64,000 nucleotides of DNA from assembly GCA_007859995.1 (NCBI GenBank), contig SMSL01000007.1:62001-126000 (forward strand). The letters run 5' to 3'. The notes beneath the pieces are model-generated. The model did not search any database and was not told the DNA's origin. It was given only the letters and a program-made list of their open reading frames with translations. Numbering within the stretch: the first letter of the stretch is position 1; the number at the start of each line of letters is the position of its first letter. Shown here one piece after another: positions 44,868 to 53,663 of the stretch. This DNA comes from Candidatus Brocadiaceae bacterium S225 (lineage in GTDB: Bacteria; Planctomycetota; Brocadiia; Brocadiales; Scalinduaceae). The translations under genes and the position numbers were made by a program.

Positions 44868-47327
44868 TTAATTGTTAAGCGAAAAATTTGTTTTGTTGAA
44901 CCTTCTCAGAAATTTTGTCCCCAGGGCGGAGGAAGACAATACAACCAAGGAGCTAACGGGCATCAATATCGCTGCCGTTAATGGTGAAATATAGCCTGAA
45001 ATTGCTGCAAGTCCACCGGCAAAATTATAAACAAATGAAAAAACCAGATTTCTCTTGATAACACCAAAGGTGTTTTTGCTTAATAGGATCAAGTCTTTCA
45101 CCGGTGAAACACCTTTGCAGGTAACATATATATCGGCGGCAACCAAGCAAGACTCCACGCTTCCCTGCACTGCAATACTAACAGTATCTGAAGACATTGC
45201 AAGCGAATCGTTTGCACCATCTCCAACCATTAAGGATTCAGGAAAATTTTTAATTATTTCGTTCTTTTCCTCAGGGGTAAGATTCGAGGAAAACTGTTCA
45301 TTTGCCATATGAAGCTTTTTTGCAACACTTGAGACAGTCATACTTTTGTCTCCGGACAGTATGTGACTCTTTATGCCCATAGAGTTTAATTGGGCAATTG
45401 TCTGTTTTGCGTCACTATGAAGTCTGTCTCCCAGACATGCAAATGCGATAAGGCTCTCGTTCTTATATATAGAAATGAGGCTTGATATGATGTCAGGATT
45501 GTCTTTGTCATTTTCATCAGGCAATGCTGATACTATTCTGTAATAATCATTGTCTATCGTTCCGGATATTCCGGCTCCGGGAATCTCGGTTAAAGAGTGG
45601 ACAGGTAATTTTTTTACACATTTCCCTTCAAGATGTTTTACTAAAGTTCTGGCTATGGGATGCTGAGAATAAACCTCGATTGAATATATAGCATTAAGAG
45701 TTTCCTGGTCAGGAGAAAAATTTCCCGACTCTTCTAGGTTAGGAGATTTCCATTTTAAAAACTCAAATTGACCCTGAGTAAGCGTGCCTGTTTTATCGAA
45801 AAAGACATTTTTTACATAGTTTAATTTTTCAAGTGATTCGGCGCTCTTAATTAAGTAGCCTTTCTTAGAGGCTTTTCTTAATGATAAACTTTGTGTTAGC
45901 GGGGTTGCGAAGGCTAATGCGCATGGACAGGCCAGAATGATTAAGGCGAGTGTGCGTTTAACAGCTTCAGTAGGGTCTACGTTAATGTAAAATGAAAAAA
46001 AGAGTGCTCCTGCGACAAGGATGAATATACTGAAATATTGTGCCGCCTTGTCGGTTAGTGAAATCAATGGGGTTTTATTATAGATCTGTTCTTCAACCTT
46101 TTTGAGTATCTGTCCGATTCGACTGTTGCCGGCAGTGTGTTTTACCAGAATTTTTGCATAACCTGCAACAACCTGAGTGCCGGCATAGATGACAGAACCC
46201 TTGAAGAGCTTTTGAGGAAGACTTTCTCCTGTAAGGATAGAAGGGTTTATATTTACCCATTCGTTTAAGACCACTCCATCTGCGGGGACACGTTCACCAT
46301 CCTTAATAAGAACTTTGTCATCCACGTTTAAAAGTCTTGCAGGAATTTTGTCATACTCATTGCTTCCGCTATTCCAACGTTGACAGACTTGCGAGTCGAT
46401 GAATGTTTGCATATAAGAGCTATTTACAAATGTCTGTTGGGTTCTACTCAAAAAATATCGGCTTGCCAGGAGTAGAAAGATTAAGATAGAGAGCGAATCA
46501 AAGTAGAAATCAGCATTGCCACGGACTAAATTTAACAGGCTCAGAACAAAACCTATAATTACTGCAGCGACAACTGGCAAGTCTATACTTGGACGTCCTG
46601 CTCTCAGCGACCGCCAGAGGTTTCTATAAAACGGCTGGGCACAGTAGAAAAGTATTGGTAGAAAAAAAGCAAGGTTCAGATATCCAAATAGACCGGCCAT
46701 TTGTCCTTTTAGTCCTGAGTATAGAGACAAAGAGAACAACATGATATTCCCTGAACAGGCAGCAGCAACTCCCAATCTCATTAATTGCTGGTGATTTTCT
46801 TTCTTCTGAAAATGCTTTGCTTCGTCAAGGCTTTTAATAGGGTAGGCCTTATAACCTAAGGCAGATAAAACTGATGCTACCTTTCCAAAGTATCCCGGCT
46901 CTTTCAAAGACACAAACAGAGTATTCTGGCTCATATTTAAATGAGCATTCTCAACTTGAGGGATCCAGTCAGGGATTTGATCAATTATCCAGAGGCAGGC
47001 AGTACATTGAATACCTTCAATGAAAAATCTCATACCTGTTTTGTTATCAATACTGACTGAATAGTCTTTCAAAAAAGAGTCGGTATCCAGGAAATCATAT
47101 TCAGGCAGACTGGTTGATGGGCTGTTAATCAGAGAAAAAGTTCCTCTTTTCAGGATTTTATAGACAGTCTCACATCCCCAACAACAAAACGCATTTCCAT
47201 TATTGCTGAAAACTGCTTTATCTCCATCGGTAATGGCGCTGCCACAATGTGTACAGGTATAACAAGTATCTTTCAAGTCCACAGCACTGTTGTTTTCAGC
47301 TTTAGTAATTACGGCAGAATCATTCAT
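44868..47327 (-). CDS. ccoI: Copper-exporting P-type ATPase CcoI (FixI)
   Basis: An 819-aa P1B-type ATPase. The N-terminus has a zinc-ribbon-like DUF2318-type region (CTHCGSA, CCWGCE), then an HMA domain with GIQCTACLW, eight helices, the actuator TGESLPQ, the metal motif CPC (ACPCALAFATPL), the phosphorylation site DKTGTLTQG and MVGDGANDSLA. CcoI exports copper for the cbb3 binuclear site. It is first of the cbb3 genes on this strand, with a 156-bp gap to ccoS. Confidence 0.93.
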   Translation of the reverse strand: MNDSAVITKAENNSAVDLKDTCYTCTHCGSAITDGDKAVFSNNGNAFCCWGCETVYKILKRGTFSLINSPSTSLPEYDFLDTDSFLKDYSVSIDNKTGMRFFIEGIQCTACLWIIDQIPDWIPQVENAHLNMSQNTLFVSLKEPGYFGKVASVLSALGYKAYPIKSLDEAKHFQKKENHQQLMRLGVAAACSGNIMLFSLSLYSGLKGQMAGLFGYLNLAFFLPILFYCAQPFYRNLWRSLRAGRPSIDLPVVAAVIIGFVLSLLNLVRGNADFYFDSLSILIFLLLASRYFLSRTQQTFVNSSYMQTFIDSQVCQRWNSGSNEYDKIPARLLNVDDKVLIKDGERVPADGVVLNEWVNINPSILTGESLPQKLFKGSVIYAGTQVVAGYAKILVKHTAGNSRIGQILKKVEEQIYNKTPLISLTDKAAQYFSIFILVAGALFFSFYINVDPTEAVKRTLALIILACPCALAFATPLTQSLSLRKASKKGYLIKSAESLEKLNYVKNVFFDKTGTLTQGQFEFLKWKSPNLEESGNFSPDQETLNAIYSIEVYSQHPIARTLVKHLEGKCVKKLPVHSLTEIPGAGISGTIDNDYYRIVSALPDENDKDNPDIISSLISIYKNESLIAFACLGDRLHSDAKQTIAQLNSMGIKSHILSGDKSMTVSSVAKKLHMANEQFSSNLTPEEKNEIIKNFPESLMVGDGANDSLAMSSDTVSIAVQGSVESCLVAADIYVTCKGVSPVKDLILLSKNTFGVIKRNLVFSFVYNFAGGLAAISGYISPLTAAILMPVSSLVVLSSSALGTKFLRRFNKTNFSLNN

Positions 47328-47634
47328 CGCGTTTTATATGTCCTGAATAATGTGGTTACGACAAACACAAAAAAACTGTTATACAGAATTGATTAACTTT
47401 TTTCACTTGGTACGTTTTTTATAGTTACAAGCGGTTAGATACCAATGTGTTGGGGCGTTGGCAACAGTGTAAAGAGGCATGCTTATTAATTTATGTGCCT
47501 GTTAGTACGAAAATATTGCGGATTTTTATGGATTGTAAGCATTGCGGAGCGACATTGTGCCTGAGAAGCGAAGGCGACTTCATTCTCACAGCATTAATCA
47601 GATGGGCATTTTCGGTGGATTCGGTCTAAAGATC
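47328..47634. other. Intergenic stretch before the copper ATPase gene
   Basis: No gene accepted on either strand. A plus-strand 60-codon frame with one CxxC pair was seen but has no ribosome site. The promoter for the cbb3 genes probably lies here; no FNR-type palindrome could be found. Confidence 0.35.
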
Positions 47635-47757
47635 TTAATCCACCCTGCAGCTCATCTTCTGGTTGCAACAGTGCAGAGTTCCATCTCCACCTTTTTTTAC
47701 TACAACCTCTGTTCCACATAACTCACAATAGTATAATTCGGCTTTATGTGAAGACAT
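47635..47757 (-). CDS. Desulforedoxin-like protein (40 aa)
   Basis: A 40-residue product with the desulforedoxin pattern CELCG-x(16)-CC, here YYCELCGTEV and LHCCNQKM. In desulforedoxin four Cys coordinate one iron. ATG at 47757 has GGGAG upstream. It follows the ferritin-like gene by about 21 bp and precedes the copper ATPase gene, so it belongs to the oxidative-stress cluster. Small size (usual desulforedoxin is 37 aa) fits. Confidence 0.75.
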   Translation of the reverse strand: MSSHKAELYYCELCGTEVVVKKGGDGTLHCCNQKMSCRVD

Positions 47758-47778
47758 TATTTCGCTCCCTGGCCAACA

Positions 47779-48237
47779 TCAATTTTCTTTATATACAACA
47801 TCGTCATATTCTCTTTCAAGTCTTGCTTTGTGCTCTAATTCTTCTGCTGCCAATTCCTCAAAGAGAATCCTGACCTCTCCACTGGTGACAACTTTTAGCA
47901 TCCTGGTATAAAACTCATAAGCCTTTTGTTCCCTCTTCATTGCATGTACCATTATATCTTGAGATGTCGAAGCCGGAGTAATCTCTTTATCCATTAAATA
48001 ATCACTTACATGGAGATCGTGTGTTTCCTGAACGGTATGATGTTCATGCGCGATATCATCTAAATTGAATTCTTCCAATTTTTCTTTGTGCTTTAACTCA
48101 ATGACCGCCAATTCCTTGAGTAATGTTTTCGCTGAAGGATCTTTTGCGATACCTGCGGCTGCTAAATAAAATTCATTTGCATCAGTTTCAAACTGAATTG
48201 CCATATCCATTATTTCTGTTAACTGCTTATCAACCAT
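47779..48237 (-). CDS. Ferritin-like (rubrerythrin-type) diiron protein 1
   Basis: A 152-aa four-helix protein with the four carboxylate/His helix motifs: FETDANEFY, IELKHKEKLEEF, MKREQKAYEFY and EELEHKARLEREYD, which make a diiron centre. It lacks a rubredoxin domain, so it depends on separate electron carriers, here the small Cys4 proteins. Probable peroxide reductase or iron-handling protein. It is encoded 23 bp downstream of a paralogue, which probably arose by duplication. Confidence 0.85.
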   Translation of the reverse strand: MVDKQLTEIMDMAIQFETDANEFYLAAAGIAKDPSAKTLLKELAVIELKHKEKLEEFNLDDIAHEHHTVQETHDLHVSDYLMDKEITPASTSQDIMVHAMKREQKAYEFYTRMLKVVTSGEVRILFEELAAEELEHKARLEREYDDVVYKEN

Positions 48238-48260
48238 TTTTAATCCTCCTTATTATAAGG

Positions 48261-48722
48261 TTATTCACGATACATTACATCCCAGAATAGGGCCTCAATG
48301 TCCTCTTTATGTTTTGCCTCTTCTTGCGCCAACCAGACAAACAGCTTTTTTAAATCCGAATCTTCCACATATTTAGACATGTTGCTATAAAACTCATAGG
48401 CCTTTTTCTCTCTCTTTGCCGCATAAACAAGAACATCTTTAAAATCCGGGTGATCACCAAGCCCTTCATCAGCATCAGTAAGGAATTCTGTTATTCCCTG
48501 TCGAGATGTTTCGACTGTTTCTACTTTTAGTTTTTCCAACATATCTACATTGAAGCTTTCAATTATCTGTTTGTGTTTCAGTTCTTCTTCCGCAAACTTG
48601 TTTAAGACACTCTTTGTTTGTAAATCTGTCATCTTGTCTGCCGCATTTTTGTAGAGCAGATATGTGCCATTCTCCTTTGCGGCAGCTTTTTTCAAAACTG
48701 ACTCAATATTTTCGTTTTGCAT
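48261..48722 (-). CDS. Ferritin-like (rubrerythrin-type) diiron protein 2
   Basis: A 153-aa paralogue of the 47779 protein with ENGTYLLYKNA, EELKHKQIIESF, KREKKAYEFYSNM and EEAKHKEDIEALFW at the four diiron-helix positions. No rubredoxin domain. Likely peroxide reduction. It follows the rubredoxin/desulforedoxin gene by 7 bp, which suggests a functional pair. Sequence identity to the neighbour is moderate and length equal. Confidence 0.85.
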   Translation of the reverse strand: MQNENIESVLKKAAAKENGTYLLYKNAADKMTDLQTKSVLNKFAEEELKHKQIIESFNVDMLEKLKVETVETSRQGITEFLTDADEGLGDHPDFKDVLVYAAKREKKAYEFYSNMSKYVEDSDLKKLFVWLAQEEAKHKEDIEALFWDVMYRE

Positions 48723-48729
48723 ATCTTAT

Positions 48730-48963
48730 TTATTCTAACGCCATAGGTTGGTCGCAACACTTGAGAATACCACCACAATCAGCAGTAATTCTAATTTCTG
48801 TTCCACATACCCCGCATTTACAATCTCTTCCCGTTCTCTCCATCTTGGGAACGTAATTGGTGATTTCTCTGAATTCACATGATTTGCCGCATGAGGGGCA
48901 TATTTCCGGCGGTTCGTTTGCGTCGTATTGTGCGCCGCAGCTATCGCATTTCCAACTGTTCAT
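48730..48963 (-). CDS. Rubredoxin-like plus desulforedoxin-like fusion protein
   Basis: A 77-aa protein with two Cys4 units: a short rubredoxin-type CDSCG ... CPSCG (residues about 6-26) and a desulforedoxin-type CGVCG ... KCCDQPM (about 50-74). Both could bind one iron. The gene lies directly upstream of ferritin-like gene 2 (7 bp), so this is probably its electron donor, taking electrons from the rubredoxin reductase encoded at 49530-50903. The rubredoxin half is shorter than a canonical rubredoxin and lacks its usual W/F core. Confidence 0.8.
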   Translation of the reverse strand: MNSWKCDSCGAQYDANEPPEICPSCGKSCEFREITNYVPKMERTGRDCKCGVCGTEIRITADCGGILKCCDQPMALE

Positions 48964-49010
48964 AATAAAACCTCTTTAATGCATAGGAAGTTCAATGTTG
49001 ATAACACCTC

Positions 49011-49061
49011 GACTCCGTTCAGTGTGACGTCATCTGGGCGGAGTCAAAGGATAGTCCTTTG
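49011..49061. repeat. Two adjacent hairpins between desulforedoxin genes
   Basis: GACTCCG (49011-49017) pairs with CGGAGTC (49039-49045), and CAAAGGA-TAG-TCCTTTG (49045-49061) is a perfect 7-bp hairpin sharing the C. The text resembles short intergenic palindromes common in many bacterial genomes. It may be an mRNA processing or stability element. Confidence 0.45.
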
Positions 49062-49132
49062 TCGTGGTAGCGACCTAACTTATGTGCTTTGAATAAGAAA
49101 GCAGAATACGTCTGCGTGTTGTCTATGAGGGT

Positions 49133-49411
49133 TTAACCACTGCTTGCTTTCTTGCGTTCCATTCTCTGGCCACAGCATTCCAATATCCCGGTAGTTTCTT
49201 CTATCACGGCTATCTGCTGACCACATTTCTTGCAGACGTACGTTATACCCCCAACTACTGGCTTGGGATGAACGGATGTCCAGGTTTTCATCATACCCTC
49301 AACAAGCTTCATTTCTTGTCCACAGCAGACAAGTACTCCAAAGGCGCCTACCGTCACCTCAACTTTTTGCCTGCAAATCTCACAAAAATATATTTGTCCT
49401 TTTTGTCCCAT
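49133..49411 (-). CDS. Double desulforedoxin-like protein
   Basis: A 92-aa protein with two Cys4 units of the desulforedoxin pattern: FCEICRQ ... VCCGQEM (about residues 9-33) and VCKKCGQ ... ECCGQRM (about 59-84), joined by a 25-residue linker. Each would bind one Fe. Such duplicated forms probably arose by internal duplication of the single-domain type, which is also present in the cluster. Electron carrier between the reductase upstream and the diiron proteins is the likely role. Confidence 0.8.
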   Translation of the reverse strand: MGQKGQIYFCEICRQKVEVTVGAFGVLVCCGQEMKLVEGMMKTWTSVHPKPVVGGITYVCKKCGQQIAVIEETTGILECCGQRMERKKASSG

Positions 49412-49529
49412 ATCATCCCATTGTACTATTAAAATTTTCAGATTTGTACTTTTTTATTTACAACAACATCTTATTCTACAGGAAGCTTTTACCTGCATTT
49501 TAAGTTTACCGTTAAACAAACAAAAACAA

Positions 49530-50903
49530 CTATTTTAACATTTTCTCTGTTACGTTAAGTTCAATACCACAGGCTGGACACGTAATTTTATCTCCAACCT
49601 TCGCATCGGGTGGTATTGGGAGTTCAAGCTTGCACACAGGACATAAAAAACCATGAAAAGTGCCGAATCGAGAATTTAAATCAAACATCTGCTTTAAAAG
49701 CTTTTTATCAATTTCTGAATAATTCGTTCTGTTTTTTATAACCTTTGTGACTTCTCTGGCCTCCTGCACATTGCCAATAAAAAGTGCGCCAACCACCCTG
49801 TCATTTTTCAAGACAAGTTTTTTATAAACATCAATCTCAGGGTGAGGATAATCGCCTCTCATTATCTTATAGTCTCCATTTAACGGATTTGAGACCCCGA
49901 TTGATACTATATCAATTCCACATATTTGCGTTGCACTGATGCTCGCAATATCATCATATTCCGCGTCATTACCTGCCATATTTGAACCTGCGACCTGCCC
50001 CTGTTTCCATGCCTTCAGCCATCGGACATTAATTTCCGGAATATCTGAGTCCAAATCGGCCGGCAGTTGAGCTACATCACCGGCAGCATAAATATTGTCA
50101 AAATTAGTAAGCATCTTGTTGTTTACCAAAACACCGTTGTCAGTATTAACACCACTCTCATTTAAGAAGCCAATACTGGGTTGTAATTTGTCAACAATGC
50201 CAAGAATCTGGCAGTCAATAAGCTCATCATCTGTCGTGATTATCCCATGAATCAACTTGTTTTTTACATAAACTTCTTTTATATCAGTTTCTTGTTTTAT
50301 CGTAATGCCTTTTCCCTTCAATCTGAGCAGAAGAATGTCGGAAGCATCTTTATCCATGATTTCAGGCCATAGCCTATCCCCACGCAACAAGTAAGTTACC
50401 TTAAGTCCGCTACTATGCAACGCTTCTGTTAGCGATAATGTCAAAAAATCTTCACCGACTACAACAGCGCTTTTTGCAGATTTAACCTTTTCCTTTATGT
50501 TTTTGGCATCATCAATTGTTTTTAATTGAACTATTCCTCCATTTAAATCACTTCCCGGATAGTTTCTCCTTTTAATAGAACCTCCTGTTGCGATTAGCAA
50601 TGAGTCGTAATTTATAGCAGTATTGTCTTTTAAAATAACCTCATTAGTGTCAGGTTTGATACCGGTTACCGTTTTGCCAAGGTGTGAAGTAATATTGTTT
50701 TTTTCATAAAAATCCTTCTTTTTTCCCCACAGCCTGTCTTCTTCAATCTTCCCGGCAACAAATTCCGGAAGCTGAGGCCTGTAATAGAACGCGTAGGCTT
50801 CGTCGCCTATCATTGTTATTTTGCCATCGGGGTCATGTTTTCTGATTGTTTCCGCAGCCTTTATACCGGCAACTCCGTTACCAATGATTACGTGCTCTGC
50901 CAT
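49530..50903 (-). CDS. FAD-dependent NADH:rubredoxin-oxidoreductase-like protein with C-terminal zinc/rubredoxin-type ribbon
   Basis: A 457-aa flavoprotein with two Rossmann domains: FAD motif IGNGVAGIKAAETIR at the start and NAD-binding region near residue 140 (SAVVVGEDFLTLSLTEAL), FAD motif 2 NIYAAGDVAQLP. A C-terminal ribbon CPVC ... CPAC (about 420-450) is fused and may act as an internal redox or structural site. In the reductase family it transfers electrons from NAD(P)H to rubredoxin-like proteins; the genes downstream encode such proteins, so I infer it powers the ferritin-like and SOR proteins. Confidence 0.85.
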   Translation of the reverse strand: MAEHVIIGNGVAGIKAAETIRKHDPDGKITMIGDEAYAFYYRPQLPEFVAGKIEEDRLWGKKKDFYEKNNITSHLGKTVTGIKPDTNEVILKDNTAINYDSLLIATGGSIKRRNYPGSDLNGGIVQLKTIDDAKNIKEKVKSAKSAVVVGEDFLTLSLTEALHSSGLKVTYLLRGDRLWPEIMDKDASDILLLRLKGKGITIKQETDIKEVYVKNKLIHGIITTDDELIDCQILGIVDKLQPSIGFLNESGVNTDNGVLVNNKMLTNFDNIYAAGDVAQLPADLDSDIPEINVRWLKAWKQGQVAGSNMAGNDAEYDDIASISATQICGIDIVSIGVSNPLNGDYKIMRGDYPHPEIDVYKKLVLKNDRVVGALFIGNVQEAREVTKVIKNRTNYSEIDKKLLKQMFDLNSRFGTFHGFLCPVCKLELPIPPDAKVGDKITCPACGIELNVTEKMLK

Positions 50904-51014
50904 CTATTAAAACCTTCAAAAAATTTGTTTAGTAAAATAAAAATACCTAATCGTGGGTAGTTTACCTTATAAGAGCACCCTAGTCAACCTTTTGATGGAA
51001 CTCTTGTGAGATTG

Positions 51015-51446
51015 CTATACTTCGAATTCAGTAACCCAGAGATCATGTTTGTTGCAGAAGCTGGTTGCATAGAGCGTTATGGTGTCCCATGCATATTTAG
51101 TACTGGTATCTTTCAGTTCAAATATCGATTTTGCCTGTACATCAGATGGGTGAAAAGTTTTTTCTCCCAGAACCTTGCCACATTTGGAAACTATGGTATG
51201 CCTCACAATATAGTGCTCTTCGCTCATACCATGAGTAGTGGTGACCGTTACCTTATTCCCCTCTACTGTTACATTTGGCATATGTCCCTTAATTTTCCCG
51301 GACCATTTGCCCGGGTTTTGCTTTGTGTAAATGATACCTTTAGGATAAGAACAAGCCGAGTTGGCAGATACTGGAGATATGTGGCCTACGGCAAAACCTG
51401 CAGCTACCGCTAATGATGATTTTAAGAACGTTCTTCTGTTTGACAT
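51015..51446 (-). CDS. Superoxide reductase (neelaredoxin/desulfoferrodoxin type) with Tat-type signal
   Basis: A 143-aa protein whose N-terminus has RRTFLKSS and a hydrophobic stretch ending SPVSA, a Tat-type signal, so the mature enzyme is periplasmic. The catalytic Fe site residues are seen: His in KGHMP, His in EEHYIVRH (two His), Cys and His in CNKH near the C-terminus, as in superoxide reductases that reduce superoxide to H2O2 without making O2. The N-terminal desulforedoxin domain of class I is absent. It starts the minus-strand oxygen-handling run. Confidence 0.82.
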   Translation of the reverse strand: MSNRRTFLKSSLAVAAGFAVGHISPVSANSACSYPKGIIYTKQNPGKWSGKIKGHMPNVTVEGNKVTVTTTHGMSEEHYIVRHTIVSKCGKVLGEKTFHPSDVQAKSIFELKDTSTKYAWDTITLYATSFCNKHDLWVTEFEV

Positions 51447-51998
51447 AATATTTTTCCTTTCATAGTACTTGATTAAATGAAATTATTGGTAAGATATATT
51501 AATTACCTGAAAAGCATTTTCTAAATTGCGTATTATTGTATAACATGCGCAATGCCTGTACCAATAGTTTTTTCTCGTAAATATAATCTTATTGTAGCGT
51601 ATAAATATTGATATGATTTGTTCTTGTAACACAAAAGAAAGATATCAAATAAAATATCTTAAATATATCGCAGTGCAAATAAGCGAAAAATATGCGAATG
51701 CCGATGGGACGCCCATGCTTACTGCGAAAAATATGCATATTTTTTGGATTGGACCTGTTCGATGCTCTTAGCCTAGACAAAGTCTTACTTTATAAACCAT
51801 TATCAATGCGCTGCTTATGACTCATTGGCGATTTTAATCTTCGAATAATTTATTAAAGGTACCAATATTGCGAACGTTAAGTCAATCCTGGGCAATCAAT
51901 GAATTGTGCCTACGGGTAAAGAAAAAAAATTAATTGTTCGATTTGTTATTAAACTGAATAATCTTAATTGTGATGTCAGTAATGGAAGGATGTAATTG
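51447..51998. other. Divergent intergenic region (about 550 bp)
   Basis: AT-rich, no gene supported. It has a 13-bp direct repeat GCGAAAAATATGC at 51683-51695 and 51724-51736 around ATGGGACGCCCAT, and should hold the promoters of the SOR and the TPP enzyme genes. Nothing else is visible. Confidence 0.35.
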
Positions 51999-53639
51999 GT
52001 GAAAGCTTCTGATTTATTTGTTAAAGCTCTTGAAAATGAAGGTGTCGAATATGTATTTGGAATACCTGGCGAAGAAAATTTAGATTTTTTAAACTCCCTC
52101 AAAGACTCTAAAATAAAGTTGATTTTAACCCGTCATGAGCAGGGCGCTGGTTTTATGGCAGCTACCGTTGGCCGCTTAACAGGTAAACCGGGAGTTTGTC
52201 TTGCCACATTAGGGCCCGGCGCTACCAATTTAGTGACCCCGGCTGCTTATGCTAACTTGGGTGCTATGCCCATGCTCATGATCACAGGCCAAAAGCCCAT
52301 AATGAAAAGCAAACAAGGCCGATTCCAGATTATTGATACTGTCGACATGATGCGCCCTATTACCAAGTACAGTCGGCAAATTGTTAATGGTAATAGTATT
52401 CCGTCTATGACGAGAGAAGCCTGTAGGATAGCCCAGGAAGAGCGCCCGGGAGCGGTGCACCTGGAACTGCCGGAAGATATTGCTGCTGAAGAGTGTGTGG
52501 ATCGTTTATTTGAGGTGGTCGGCTACCGGAGACCTGACGCGGATGACCTCGATATTTCAAAAGCCGTCCGGATGATCGAAGAGGCAAAGATGCCTTTGAT
52601 CCTGATAGGTGCGGGAGCGAATCGAAAGCGAACGAGCAAGGCCCTTCGGAAATTGATTGAAACAACTCAAATTCCCTATTTTACTACGCAAATGGGTAAA
52701 GGGGTTGTTGATGCAAGGCATCCTCAATGCCTGGGAACAGCAGCATTATCAGATAATGATTTTTTACACTGCGCAATCAGCCGGGCCGATTTGATTATCA
52801 ATATTGGTCATGATGTGATAGAAAAACCGCCCTTTTTTATGACTGATCGCCAGAAAGTCATTCATGTTAACTTTTTTCCGGCCAATGTAGACGATGTTTA
52901 TTTTCCTCAACTTATTGTCGTTGGGGACATTGCCACCTCCGTAGAGCATCTTGCTCGTCATCTTAAGGAAAAGAACGCCAACTGGGATTTTTCTTATTTT
53001 AAGCGTATTCAAGAGAATGTGAAGGAGCACTTATCAAAATATTTTGAGGATAATCGCTTTCCAATACTCCCTCAAAGAGTTGTGTACATCGTCAGAAAAC
53101 AGCTTCCTGAAGACGGTATTGTCACCTTAGATAATGGTGTGTATAAAATCTGGTTTGCCAGAAACTATCGCTGTTATCACCCAAATACTCTTCTTTTAGA
53201 CAATGCTTTGGCAACAATGGGAGCGGGACTGGCATCCGCCATAGCCGCTAAAATGATAAAACCTGACAAAAAGGTGATTGCTGTCTGTGGAGATGGCGGT
53301 TTTTTGATGAACTCCCAAGAACTGGAAACTGCTGTCAGGCTGGGTCTGGACCTCACGATAATTATTCTGGATGATGGTGGTTATGGTATGATCAAATGGA
53401 AACAGGAAGGTATGGGTTTCGATAATTTTGGCTTAGATTATAGTAACCCTGATTTTGTTAAGTATGCTGAAAGTTATGGCGCTACCGGCTATCGCCCTGA
53501 CAGTGTGCAAAGCTTTGAAGATGTACTGGAGAAATCGCTGAATACACACGGTGTTCACATAATTGATTTAGCCGTTGACTACTCTTTAAACCACAGTATA
53601 TTGAACGTATTGCTCAAAGAAAAAACCTGTATTTTATAA
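51999..53639 (+). CDS. Acetolactate synthase-like thiamine-diphosphate enzyme
   Basis: A 546-aa enzyme of the acetolactate synthase (IlvB/AlsS-like) family. It has the catalytic Glu in RHEQGAGFMA, TLGPGATNLVTPAAYANLGA, and the ThDP motif GDGGFLMNSQELETAVRLGL ending DDGGYGMI. There is no regulatory subunit gene next to it, unlike IlvBN. The GTG at 51999 (GGAAGGA upstream) matches the usual VKASDLF start; a TTG one codon earlier is an alternative. It is followed 24 bp downstream by an aldehyde dehydrogenase gene, suggesting a coupled decarboxylation/oxidation route; the substrate is unknown. Confidence 0.82.
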   Translation: MKASDLFVKALENEGVEYVFGIPGEENLDFLNSLKDSKIKLILTRHEQGAGFMAATVGRLTGKPGVCLATLGPGATNLVTPAAYANLGAMPMLMITGQKPIMKSKQGRFQIIDTVDMMRPITKYSRQIVNGNSIPSMTREACRIAQEERPGAVHLELPEDIAAEECVDRLFEVVGYRRPDADDLDISKAVRMIEEAKMPLILIGAGANRKRTSKALRKLIETTQIPYFTTQMGKGVVDARHPQCLGTAALSDNDFLHCAISRADLIINIGHDVIEKPPFFMTDRQKVIHVNFFPANVDDVYFPQLIVVGDIATSVEHLARHLKEKNANWDFSYFKRIQENVKEHLSKYFEDNRFPILPQRVVYIVRKQLPEDGIVTLDNGVYKIWFARNYRCYHPNTLLLDNALATMGAGLASAIAAKMIKPDKKVIAVCGDGGFLMNSQELETAVRLGLDLTIIILDDGGYGMIKWKQEGMGFDNFGLDYSNPDFVKYAESYGATGYRPDSVQSFEDVLEKSLNTHGVHIIDLAVDYSLNHSILNVLLKEKTCIL

Positions 53640-53663
53640 TCAGGAACGAAAAGGATTCATAAA

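Noticed and set aside
47447..47629. Plus-strand 60-codon frame with a CxxC pair
   Set aside because: No ribosome site, only two cysteines in a CKHC pair, and opposite to the operon direction; probably chance.
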